From: Biscogniauxia marginata
Taxonomy: Eukaryota; Ascomycota; Sordariomycetes; Xylariales; Xylariaceae
Assembly: GCA_022695795.1 (NCBI GenBank)
Contig: MU404055.1
Coordinates: 868,001 to 932,000, forward strand
Direction: 5' to 3'
DNA length: 64,000 nucleotides
The position numbers and the translations under genes are program-made. Positions 12,346 to 23,517 of the stretch are shown piece by piece (the first letter of the stretch is position 1; every line of letters starts with the position of its first letter). The notes beneath the pieces are model-generated. The model did not search any database and was not told the DNA's origin. It worked only from the letters and a program-made list of their open reading frames with translations.

Positions 12346-13124
12346 AGGGTATCTGGACACGGGAAAAGAGAATAGAAAAAAAAGGTGTTCATGTCTCATG
12401 TGCCTGTGTGTAAGGGGGAAAGCGAACATGTAACTCTGGGAATGGCATATATATCAAGATAGACTGCCTGGAGTTCTGCTGTTGCATAATTGACGAATGA
12501 ACTTGCTATGTAACCTTTCAGACGAACTGAATTGCCTGGGTATACGAGTACACAGTATCTAAGTCCCTATATAGCCACGTGGGTTAGGAATTGTACGAAA
12601 TAAGTAATGCGCAAAGGACAACGCTCCAGATTAAATACTAGTGTAGGCGTAGGAATCTTCTTTTTAAAAACAAACAAGATGGTATTGGTGGCTGCTACCT
12701 GCTACTGCTGCGTATTTATCAGGGAATTGTTCATGCCTAGAATTACAGGCAGACAGTGACCTTTAAATTCCTACTCCTTGCCCTCTGGGAAGACGCGTGT
12801 GGGTCTGTGCGCGAGCCAACCCGCAACGGGCTTGTGTTCCCTGCCTTGTTGATTTCAATTTATTTATTTTCTCAGCCTTGTCACCTTTTTTTACACATCA
12901 TTCGAGAAGGGTCAACAACATTGGCTACCACTCTTTTCTCATCACCACCTGCCCTTCTTCCCTTTTAATGCCGCCGCCTTCTCCCAAGGGAAGCTGCGCC
13001 CACTGCTAACGACCTGCACGGTATTCATCCTGTCTCTCGACCCAACAACTTCCTATTCTTCGTACAGTAGGCGATACCTAGGCAGATATCGAGCTCGGGT
13101 CCGTTGCCCCGGCATTCCTTCGAG
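12346..13124. other. Intergenic: FGGY-kinase 3' region and nic96 promoter
   Basis: No gene is seen. A CACGTG lies at 12576-12581 and C/T-rich promoter-like DNA at 12830-13060 just before nic96. Confidence 0.6.
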
Positions 13125-16100
13125 ATGTCGCTGTTCGGCTCGAATACTCAGAAACCTGCGACCCTAGGTAGCATATTCAGTCAACTGCCGGGTCAACAGC
13201 AGCAGCAGCAGCAGCCTACCTCACAACCTCAGACTAGTAGCTTGTTTGGACAGACACAGAATACACAACAACCACAGACTCAGACTGGGACTGGGGGCCT
13301 GTTCGGACAATCGCAGAATGCACAACAGTCACAAACCACGGGCGGGGGAAGCCTGTTTGGCTCGACAATTCTTGGCTCTCAGCCGCAAAATACGACTCAA
13401 CCATCGACAGGCAGCCCATTTGGAACTTCTACGGTGGGATCACAACAAGCCGCAGCTCAGCCTCAAGCTGGGGGTCTCTTTGGCACATCCGCATCTACGA
13501 CAACTCAACAACCGGGGGGCGTGTTCGGTACATCTACAGCTCAGAACCAGCCTACCGGTGGCATTGGGAACAACCAAGCCCCAGGTGCTTCCAATCCGTT
13601 CGGAGCGACCCAACAGCAACCTGCGGCAGCATCGACTAATGGCAGTACGCTACCTACAGGTAGTACGACAGGGTATTTCGACAGTCTCCTCGCGAAGAGC
13701 AAGAGACAAGCCCAAGGAGAATCTCCTCTCGATGACCTTCCCAGCCTCCAACTTGGCCTAGGCGACTTCCGACAGCGCCTTCAAAAGATTGGGCAGCGCG
13801 CCGACCCTCTCCAACATGGAAAAGCTCAGTACATGCTCGCAGCATCGGGCGTCGACCCTGGAGCGGCCGTGAAAGATCTCAAGTACTTCAACATCCAGAG
13901 TGGCGCGCGCCCCGAACGGCCTGCCCCGAGCTTTGCTAGCACTGATGTCGACGTCGAAGCATATCTCGCCAACCTCCAAGCAAAGACAACCCTGAGCATG
14001 ATCGCCGACGGCCTGGAAAGATCTACCCGGGACTTTGAGAACTTCCTGGAGGATAACATCACGATGGAGTGGGAGGCTCAGAGAAAGCGGATCTATGAGC
14101 ACTTCGGCATCAAGACACGTAGTGATGGACCTAGCGACGCGTCTACGGCTGCACCAGGCAGGGAGTCGCAAGGAGGTTTTGGTCGGTCGCGACGTGCTCC
14201 AAAAGCCTCTCGATCTACAACTGCTCCGGCGAAGGGCAGTGTCTTTGGGCGATCAACTCTTCAGAAGTCTGTGATTGGAATGCCCAGCAAGATTGGCAGC
14301 CACCAGCCGGAATTCAAGGATGTCGAGGATGCGACAGGGGGCACGGGGCCGCTCCACAATGCTACGTCCGCCGATGACAGGTTTTCAAGAGAAAAACAGG
14401 CCAAGCTCGCCAATTGCATTCGACAGCTCAACATAGCACGGCTTGAGAATGTACCCTACCCAATTCTACACGAACTTTCCGAGGTGGAGAGAACATCTGG
14501 TGATAGACATGCTCCCCAGCTAGTTGATGCTTATCGTGCTGCTATGCACATCGCCTCCGAGAAACCCGAGGCGGACACGTTTATGCCAGTGGGAGATGTA
14601 ACGCCAGGGGCAACATCAAGAGAACGGCAGTTTATGAATAACTACCTCGACCCGAACGACAAGTCGTTTAATTCAACGTTGATGCGTAAGAGGATCATTG
14701 TTGGCGCGAATAGATTTTTGGAGCACAAATTCTTCGGCGAGGTGGAGAGCCTCATCGCCAAGCACCCCCGAGAGGCGAGTCTCGGAGGGCGCCCAGACGT
14801 CATCTCCAAGATTCAGGCCTACGTTCGACTACGACATGCACGGAAGAACCTCGTCCCGGATAACGTCGAACTCCAGCAGGTCGAGGGGGAGTTTGTCTGG
14901 GCCGTTGTCTTCTACCTCCTGCGGTCTGGCAAAGTCGCCGAGGCGGCTCTCTATGTCAAGTCGCGGGTCACTACTTTCCGAAGCATCGACCGCACATTCG
15001 CGTCTTATCTCCTGGAATACCTCGGCAACCCCGAGAGGAAACTGCGGCGCCAGTTGCAAGAGCGGTGCAACAATGAATACAACCAGCGAGCCCGCAACGC
15101 GCCGGAGAACTCCATCGACCCATACCGTATGGCCTGCTACAAGGTTGTGGGACGTTGCGACGTTAGCAACCGTAGTTTTGGGAAGCTTAATACCGAGGTC
15201 GAAGACTGGATCTGGCTACAGTTTGCCCTTGCCCGCGAAAACGACAGGGCGACCGAGGTAGCTGCAGACTCATTCGACTTGAACGACCTTCGAGCGAGCA
15301 TTCGGGAAATTGGTCTGAAGCATTTCCCGAAGAATCCTTCCGAAGACACTAACAGCGACTTCGGCATGTTCTTCCTCATGCAGATCCTGGCAGGCATGTT
15401 CGAGCAGGCGATTGCGTACCTCTACACATTCTCATACGTGGATGCTATTCATTTTGCCATTGGGCTCGAGTACTATGGGCTAATACGGCCTGCCGATCCC
15501 TGGACCACACCTGACACACTCCTGTCGTATGACACTCGCTCCAAACCGCAGTTGAGCTTTGGCCGGATGCTGGGTTATTACACGCGGGACTTCCGGGCTG
15601 CCGATGTCGACTCAGCCGTCGATTACCTTACCATGATCTGCCTTAATGCAGACTTGCCTGGTGAAGCGGGACGGCAACAAGCAGAGCTATGCCATGCAGC
15701 CTTACGAGAGCTAGTTTTGGAGTCGAGAGAGTTCAGTAAGCTTATCGGAGACATCAGACCAGATGGACACCGTATCACCGGGCTCATCGAGCAACGGGGT
15801 CGGCTCATCGGCTTACGGGAAGAGGACGACTTCGTCAAGACAGTCACGCTACAGGCAGCCCGGTTCGCCGACGACAACGGCAGAACCACCGATGCCGTGC
15901 TATTGTACCACCTTGCCGGAGACTATGACAGTGTCGTGACTATTGTCAGCCGTGCATTGAGTGAGGCTATTTCGCTAGAGATCGGAGAGGACCCTATGCG
16001 CCTGATGCCAGTCAAGCCACGGTCCGATGGCCAGGGCCCCGAAGCTCAACCTGGAAGCAGCCTGAGCCTCGCATCTATTGATGATCCAGTCCAGCTTGCC

Positions 16101-16635
16101 GCGACAATGATGTCGATGTACGAGAAGGACACCATGTTCTATACCAAGATCGAGGATCAGAACCGGGTTGCCTGCCACATCCTGCTGCAGATGAGCGATA
16201 TCAAGAGATTAGTTGAGGCTGGCCAATGGCCCGAATCCCTGGATGTAAGTGTTTACTTGGTTACATTGGAGGTATCGTGTCGCTTAGAAGAATACTAACC
16301 TTTTTTTTTCATAGAAAATTCGCGCACTAGAGATCCTACCTCTCGACGCCAATGGCGATCCAGCTAAGATTCGGCATTATGCATCCAAATTCGCAGGGCT
16401 GTCGCAAACGGTTGCCATAAACGTGCCCAACCTGCTGATGTGGACCATCACCTGCTGCATCAGGCAGCGGGAACGGCTCACGAGCGGACAGTTCAGCGGC
16501 AACGAGGGCACGCGCCGCATGATGTGTGACAACCTCAAACAGATCAGCTTGGACTTGACGACGTACACGAGCCAGCTGAGGTACCGGTTCCCGCCTCACC
16601 TGCACGAGGCTCTCGCAAGAGCTTCATCGGAATAG
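13125..16635 (+). CDS. NIC96: Nucleoporin NIC96 (Nup93) with FG-rich N-terminus
   Basis: This is the linker/scaffold nucleoporin that anchors the Nsp1 channel complex to the inner ring of the nuclear pore. Exons are 13125-16244 and 16315-16635, giving 1146 aa, against 839 in yeast. An in-frame ATG at 13104 is possible, but MSLFGSNTQ is the more natural start. Residues 1-170 are Q/T/S/G-rich with about eight FG motifs (SLFGQ, GLFGQ, SLFGS, SPFGT, GLFGT, GVFGT, NPFGA) and a poly-Gln stretch. The short linear motif GYFDSLLAKSKRQ (about 183-195) is where Nic96 proteins contact the channel nucleoporins. The remainder is the all-helical Nic96 domain, ending FPPHLHEALARASSE. The intron is 70 nt, with a CTAAC branch point and an ATAG acceptor. 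The FG-bearing head is larger than in yeast and could contribute to the permeability barrier. Confidence 0.95.
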
Positions 16636-17459
16636 ATGATGCCTGGTAGCTAATAGAGATGAGGCGATTGTTTGATTTGCTATGATTTTTTTCAGGGGGA
16701 AAGCCTAGTAGGGGATAACGGTCGTTGGTGTTAAACGAAGAAAATTTGGGATATTGGGGAAAACACAAATAAATTTTACTTCTCCCGCCATCAGAGGGAG
16801 AGCCTTGTCTTGTCGGACTACGAGCGTCGTCCCACGTTAAACATTTGTCCTACCTTTACGTATCAAGCACCGGCGACGGCCTGCTCATTACTACATGTAC
16901 TACGATAAATGCGAAAAATGAAATGCGTGCCAACATCGAATTAAGTCCTCGGAAAGAACCACGATTATTACGAATTACATATAATTCATTAGTCTGGTTG
17001 GTCGGCAGCTCAGGGGTGTCAACTAGTTGTGGTTGGATAGGTATAGCTTATTAGCTAGTGTATAATGGCCGAAAGCTATGAGCTCCAGCGAATGAAACAT
17101 GCTCTCAGCAGGGTTACATCCTCGAAACCCCCCTCCCCGGGACAAGCCTATTACGACTGACTCGAGTGCTTCCCAAATCCCACGGTCTGACAACATCTCC
17201 ATGATTCATTCCCCCTTTTCTCATAGGCTCCCCCCCCCCCCGCACACACCCCCTAGCCGACAGCCCACGTAGTGCAATCTGTTTGAACCCCGGCCATGTA
17301 GAACAACCGACCCAGTCAATCGAGGCAATTGGCAAAAAGAAAAAAAAGATCAGATCAGTGTAACGGCGCCACCAAGACTGTGTGTGTCTCGTTTTCACAT
17401 GTTGTAACCAGCCGCACGCGCAAGCCGCCTTCGGGGTGTCTTTGGGCTAAATAATACTA
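16636..17459. other. Intergenic: nic96 3' region and bZIP promoter
   Basis: No gene is seen. A C-homopolymer of about 12 nt starts near 17228, and an A/G-rich tract lies near 17336-17348. Confidence 0.6.
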
Positions 17460-19785
17460 ATGATAATGCTTCCCTCCTCTACGACGGCCTCTTCTTCTCC
17501 CCCCCCTCCTCCCTCCTCTTCCTCCTCCTTCATCGCTCGTCCCGCATCAGCTGCTGCTACCATTGCTACCGCTACTACTACTAGTACCCCATCATCGTCC
17601 ACCACCGGAGGGGTAGCAGCAGCAGCCGCCAGATCTACGAGCCCCTACAAGAAACGCGAGCTTTCGATCGACGACGGCCAGTCCCCGGAATACTCGACCG
17701 GCGAGTCGCCGTCTCATCATCAGAATGTTGTCTCAGCACCCGAGGACCAGAGGACGAGGAAGCGCCGCGCCGCTGCCGGCCCGAGTTCCAGGGGTGTGGC
17801 CAACTTGACCCCGGAGCAGCTAGCTAAGAAGAGAGCCAATGGTACGGTGTGTGTTGTGTGTGTGGCCGTGTCCCCGTTCCTATATAATACCTATGCCCCT
17901 ACCTAGTTCCGTTCTACATATGTACCAACGCCACGCTATATGCAATCCTGTCTCAGCCGCAAAAGCCCCTGCCGTGTTCCCGGTGTCCCACTTGGGTTGA
18001 GGAGCCGCTTGGTCCCCACGCGAGCGTTCATGGCTTGATCGTCTGCTGACTTAGCGCGCGTCCGCGCTTTGCTGTACAGACCGAGAGGCGCAGCGAGCCA
18101 TCCGCGAGCGAACCAAGCACCAGATCGAGTCCCTCGAGAAGCGCATACAGGAACTGACCTCGCAGCAGCCGTACCAAGAGCTGCAGGCCGTCATACGGCT
18201 GAAGGAGGCCGTCGAGGCTGAGAACGCCGAGATCAAAGGCCGTCTGGCTTCCATCTTGGCCCTGATACAACCTGTGCTGTCGAGCCAACAAGGTACGTAC
18301 GTCGGTCTATATGGAATAGACGTTAGGGGGAGACGGAAAGTTAATTGTGCCTCTTGCTCTTTAGCTCAAGCCGCCTGCGCATCGCCCGTCTCGGCCTTCG
18401 CGCCTATCCACACCGCGCCGCCGCCACCTCCTCCACCCTCCTCCCACACCGTCCACAATGCCTCGACACCCGGAAGCGCCGCCTCTCCGGCGTCGGCAGC
18501 AGACTCGCCCCTACAAATCCACGGGCCAGCTCCCCCCCCTCAACCGAGCCCTGGACCCAAGCAGGTCATGCTGCTGAACCAGCAACGGCACGAGTTATAT
18601 CACAACCTCGAGTTCGGCAACGGAGAACAGCTAAAGCTCGACTTCCTCGTCGGCCCGTCCGAACACGTGAGCAGGATTCAGACCGGCGTGGACGGGCCCC
18701 AGGATACCCCCGCGTTCCGCCATCTGCCCATGAAGCACGATTGGGACGGCGCCTCGCTGCCGCCTCGTGGGCGCTCGACAGTGACGACGAGTCAGCAATA
18801 TAACCCCTACCGCCTCGACATCGCACCAGCACCGCTACCACCGCTACCACCACCAGAGCATAGCACAATACAGAGCCACAGTCAGACCACCCACGCCCAA
18901 GGCCCACCACCGGCGGCCTCATCGTCATCGTCCCCATCACCGCCATGGGACGAAATCTCGGCCCCGCTCAACCACCTCGAGCCCACCTGCCCCCTCGACC
19001 GGCTCCTCCTCGACTTCATCCGCGAGCGGCAGCAGCGCGCGGCGGAGGGGGTGCCCCCGCGCGAGGTCGTCGGCCCGCGCTACCCGTCCGTGTCGTCCCT
19101 CCTCAACCCGGCGCGCAGCGCCTACGCGCACCCGCTGTCCAAGGTGCTGACGGACATCATGTCGACGTTTCCCGGTCTCTGCACGCTTCCCGAGCGCGTC
19201 GCGGTCCTGTACGTCATGTTCCTCGTCATGCGGTGGCAGGTGTCGCCCACGCGCGAGAACTACGGCGTCCTGCCCGAGTGGGCGCGGCCGACGCCCGCGC
19301 AGAGGACTTGCGCGCACCCGGCCTGGGTCGACTACCTGCCGTTCCCAAGGATGCGGGACCTGCTCGCGCGGGAGGCGGGGAAGAGGCAGGATGGGGGCCA
19401 GGACCAAGGGCAAGGGCAAGGGCAGGGGCAGGGGCAGGGGCAGGGGAGGGAGAGGTACCATATTGACGATTTCTTTATTCCGTATACGGCCACGCTGAGC
19501 GTGGGGTGGCCGTACGAGGACGGGGACGCGCTGCTGCGGTGGTGTCCTCCTGCTCCTCCTGCTCCTCATCCTCCGGCGGGGCCTAACTTCTCCGAGGAGA
19601 GGGAAGGGGAGGAGGATGGCTGTGGTGGTGATGGTGGTGTTGATGGAGAGGGTGATAACGATGAGTTGCTCGTGAATCCCGTCTTCGAGAGGCACCTGCG
19701 GCGCATCGAGAACTGGTCGCTCGGTCCGGCGTTCGATCGCGCGTTCCCGTCGCTGAGGGGCACGTATAGACTTAAGGATGGGTAA
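17460..19785 (+). CDS. bZIP transcription factor with C-terminal DUF3425 domain
   Basis: This is a fungus-specific transcription factor. Exons are 17460-17841, 18080-18292 and 18365-19785, giving 671 aa. The Ser/Thr/Ala/Pro-rich head (residues 1-60) is disordered. The basic region begins NLTPEQLAKKRAN in exon 1 and continues DREAQRAIRERTKHQIE in exon 2, then a coiled-coil zipper to about residue 195. A proline-rich linker follows. The DUF3425 domain (about 400-560) contains CPLDRLLLDFIRERQQR, YPSVSSLLNP, HPLSKVLTDIMSTF and LPERVAVLYVMFLVMRWQV. It is interrupted by a seven-fold Gln-Gly repeat encoded by a minisatellite, then ends near YTATLSVGWPYEDG. An acidic Gly/Asp tail precedes the last conserved block NPVFERHLRRIENWSLGPAF. 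At the position of the near-invariant bZIP asparagine the register gives Asp. The regulated genes cannot be inferred. Confidence 0.9.
19405..19446 (+). repeat. Coding minisatellite CAAGGG/CAGGGG x7
   Basis: Seven tandem 6-nt units (three CAAGGG, four CAGGGG) encode a Gln-Gly run inside the DUF3425 region of the bZIP gene. Unit length is a multiple of three, so changes in copy number keep the frame. Confidence 0.95.
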
Positions 19786-20861
19786 AGGGTAAAGGGTAAA
19801 GGGGCAAGAGGTAAGAGGGGGGGATGTGGTGGTGAGGGTGAGCGAAGGTGAATGAATGATGAATCAAGGTTTTTGTGTGTGCCCCAGGCTGGTTCTCTGG
19901 CTGGTGTCGGAGTAGGGGATTGAAGAAGATTAATTATCTAAGGTATTAAATGATTTGCTGTGGTATATACAAAAATTACATCTACTACCGGGGGGAAAAG
20001 AGAGGGGGGATGGGGGGGGGGGAAGACCAAAGTGCTACATTGTTTGAGGTTTATTCGGCGGACAATCTACCCCAGAATTATGTTTGATTTGGTTTGGTGG
20101 AGGGCGAAGGGGAAAACGGCGTTACGAGTTTTTGAAAAGCCGCTTTTTTTTTTCTTGTAAGGGAGGGGATTAGATCTTGTTTGTATGTTTGTACTACGTG
20201 CGATGGGGAAGGGGGCGTTCAAACGACGAGATAAATAAGTAGGTAGATATGGGTAGATATGGAGTTTTCCCTGATCTTTGGGGGTTAAAAGGGAGGCAGT
20301 AAGGGGGGGCGGGGTTGGGTATATATGATGACTATAACTTGTAATCTGTACCTACCTGCTTCTTTTTTCTGTATATACACACATGCACACTTTACCTTTG
20401 TTTTTTTGTTTTTTTTTTCTTTTCTTTCTCTTCTCCTCGCCTCTCCCGTTCCCTCGTTCTCCCCGGGGTTGAATCGGATCTATAAGGTTACGTAGAAGAG
20501 GTAGTTATAGAGAAAGGGGCGAAAGATTAGGTTGTTTGTTCATCACCCTAGACAGCTCTCATATTTATACGTATATATATACCCGTTCCAGTATATGCAA
20601 GTCCCGGTCTCTGTATAGAGGAGAAAGGGGGGAATGGGGTATCATCGGTTTGTTTAAGTATCCGTAGCACACGCCCTTAACCCCTTGCTATGCTAATTCT
20701 CCCGAATTCCACCTAATAGTTCGCCTCCCCCCCTCCCTGAAATATGTACATGTATATTTATTCCTCAGCTTTACCCAAAGGCAAAAACACGCGGTCCGTC
20801 CGAGAGGCGAAGGGGGAACGGATCCCCTCCTCCTCCTCCCATACAATTTCAATTTCACACA
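19786..20861. other. Convergent intergenic between bZIP and the DCAF4-like gene
   Basis: No gene is seen. It contains GGGTAAA repeats just after the bZIP stop (19784-19803), poly-G runs (about 20010-20020), T-rich tracts (20400-20430) and TA-rich DNA near 20570. It must hold the two 3' UTRs. Confidence 0.6.
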
Positions 20862-22767
20862 TCAAGCCTCATCCCCCAAACTCTCGACCCCGAAGGAGTA
20901 GGCGTGGATGTCGCTCCCCCGCCCCACGAAGAGCGTCGGCGCGAGATCGCCCGGGAAGCGCCGGAACTGGATGCTCCGGACGGGAGAGCCGTGACCGTGG
21001 CCTTGGCCGTAGCCGTAGCCGTAGCCGTCCGTAATAGCGGGACACGGTAGGCGCCGCCCGCTGCGCGCCGAGTACAGCGCCACCGCGCCGTCGTCGTGGG
21101 CCGCGGCCACGAGGCCCCCGCCGCCGTCGTAGTAGTAGTCCAGCCCGATGGCGACGTGCGCGCGGTTGCGGTACTGGGGGAACACGAGGACGGGCGTCTT
21201 GGCGTTCGAGGAAGGGTTCGTTCTCGGTCCCTGTCTCGTTCTCGGACTCGTATTCGCTCTCGGGTTCGAATCGTGATCGCTATTGCTATTGCTGGTGGTG
21301 TCATTGCTGCGTAAGAAGCGTAGGTCGTAGACGGAGAGGTGGTCGTTGAGCCCCGCGACGAGGGCCCGGTGCTCGTCGAGGCAGCGGATGTGCGTCACGG
21401 GGCCAGGCAGCCGGACGTGCTCCTCCCACCTGTCGCTGCTCACGCGCAGGTCCGCCGCGAAGAGCCGGCCGGGGCGCCCGCCGAACAGCAGGACGTTGGG
21501 GTCGGAGGGCCGGAAGTCGAGCGCGAAGACGTCGCGGAAGTTCTTGCCGGGCGCGGGGTGGTGTTGCTGCTGCTGCTGCTGGGGTCTTCCCGCGCTCCGG
21601 GGCGTCACCCACTCCATGTACCCCGAGCCGCCATCCCAGCGCGTGAGCCCTCTGTTGGTGCCCACGACGCAGACTGTGGGCGAGCCCGGGGGAGCCGGCG
21701 CCACGCAATTGGCCTGGTAGTCGTTGTAGGCACTGTCGCCCGTGGTTTTTAAGTTTACGTACACCGTATCGCCGTCTGGGTATAATATTAACCGTACTAG
21801 TTAGTATATATATATATATATATATATGTATATAACATCTGCTGCGGATTCGACTTGGTCTGTGTGCATAGGTAGACTTACCCCGTCCTAAGAGCCAGTG
21901 AGGTCTGCGGTCGTCTGGCTCGGTCACCTTGGGCGCGAACGCCCATATCGAGACGGCGTTGCTAGGACGCCGGGAGGTTATCAAGATCTGGTTGCTGCTC
22001 TCGTGGTACTTGATGTCTGAAATCTGGGGTATGACCATCTCTTGGTACGGGGCGATATGGTTCTCCGGGGTGACATACTCGGCGAGCAGTCGGCGATGGA
22101 CACTATCCCATCACGCATATTAGTATTACTTAGATACATACATACATAAAGCGCGGCGGCTTATCACATACCGACCATTCTTGTCTCTAGGAATATAAGT
22201 CGATATAAGCGTGAGTTCATCGAGAGCTTCCAAAATTTCAAGGTCAGCAATGTTCCTCTGCGTCTTTCAAGATTCCGGGATGGATGTATCGTACTCGCAT
22301 AGGCCGTGCAGAGGCCCGTCTTAGTGTCCTGGCCACTGATGTACATATGCCCTACGTTTGAGCTCGTCCGCCACCGCGCGTCGGCCAGCGGCAGCTGGCC
22401 CTTCTCCAACAAGCCCCTGGCGAAGCAGACCGCGGGGACGTCGCGGTCCGCATCGCCGTATTCACGGGCGAAGAAGCCACCTATCAGCGGCTCGCTCAGC
22501 ACCTTTGACCGGGCGATCCGGTTCTTAGTCAGGTTCATACGCCGGAGAGCTGCGGTGGCGGTTTCGTCCTCGAGCCTACGCTTCTTGACGTTCTCAGACG
22601 ACCAGGCCGCAGTGCTCGGCGCCGTCTTGCTGTCCTCGATCTTGAAGTAACGGCGTCTTTCCGGATCTAGGAGAAGTCGTTAGTGTGAAATTTTTATCAA
22701 TAGAGCAGACACGAAGGTATTTAAATTATCGCTGACCGTAGTAGTAGCCCGGTATATTGGCTGCCAT
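20862..22767 (-). CDS. DCAF4-like WD40 protein (probable CUL4-DDB1 substrate receptor)
   Basis: The start MAANIPGYYYDPERRRYFKIEDSK is the characteristic N-terminus of DCAF4/WDR21 proteins, which act as substrate receptors for CUL4-DDB1 ubiquitin ligases. Exons in minus order are 22767-22737, 22666-22295, 22226-22172, 22102-21882 and 21775-20862, giving 530 aa. WD40-type strands are degenerate. NDHLSVYDLRFLR resembles a DDB1-binding DxR box. The last exon carries poly-Gln, an Asn/Ser/Arg-rich low-complexity stretch and a Gly-Tyr repeat. Exon 1 ends at an uncommon GTCAGC donor. The frame changes between GLCTAYAS and LDELTLISTYIPRDKNGR. A 68-nt intron (22294-22227; GTACGA donor, TGCTGAC branch, GAAG acceptor) restores it exactly, but a 1-nt indel near 22260 is an alternative. 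The family call is good; the exon 2/3 join is uncertain. Confidence 0.75.
21805..21827. repeat. (TA)n microsatellite inside a DCAF4-like intron
   Basis: A 23-nt TA run lies in the 106-nt intron 21881-21776 of the DCAF4-like gene. Confidence 0.9.
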
Positions 22768-23517
22768 TTCCGAAGCTGCAGCTGCTGTAATTCAATACAC
22801 AGCAAGTGATTCGATAATGCTCGGTGGCCGTGGTGCGTGTGAGTGGGCAAGTCATGAATGCACACCTGGAGAATACCTGCGACACTAGTCACTCAACAAT
22901 CGGATTTCAGCGTGACAATTACTTCCAATTGTCCAATTTCCAACCAAGCATAGATAATTAGTTGGACGTGTAAGGGGAGTGGCGGATGGGAAGAGTCTGT
23001 CAATAGTCACGTGCCAATTATTCCAATCTTTAGGTTCGTTTTCTACTCGTCAGCGCCCTTTGCAGATCAACTTTCTCGCCTTTGCTTGCCAATGATTGAG
23101 AAACATGGTATATCAAAACAGCTCATCATCGAAATTGCACATTTGCTAGAACCGCTTTAATGTACACGAGTTTTACATGTATGCAAATAAGACTAGGTAA
23201 TCAACACCGATGATGACTGTGAGCTACGAGGTATTAAACGTTCTGATACAGATGTAATCATAGTCACAATTGAAAGCACACTTCATAGTTTATACTTTTT
23301 TCATTGGCATTAGTCTATGAGACGTTGGGGTATATGACCATGGTCTTCCCGCCGCATAATTCATTGTACATATAGGAAAGAGAAAAGGTTGCCATCCTGA
23401 ATCCTAGCAGGAATGTGCCTGTAGACATGAAGGCAATAGGATGCAGAGCATATTATTAATTTGCCCTTAGGCCATGACCAAAGGGGCCACTGCCGAGCCG
23501 TTTCACAACGTCCTGCT
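22768..23517. other. Intergenic: DCAF4-like promoter and pma1 3' region
   Basis: No gene is seen. A CACGTG lies at 23008-23013, about 240 bp upstream of the DCAF4-like start. The right part is AT-rich pma1 3' flank. Confidence 0.6.

Noticed and set aside
18937..19695. 252-codon open frame antisense to the bZIP gene
   Set aside because: GC-rich coding DNA leaves long open antisense frames; the sense protein has recognisable bZIP and DUF3425 blocks.
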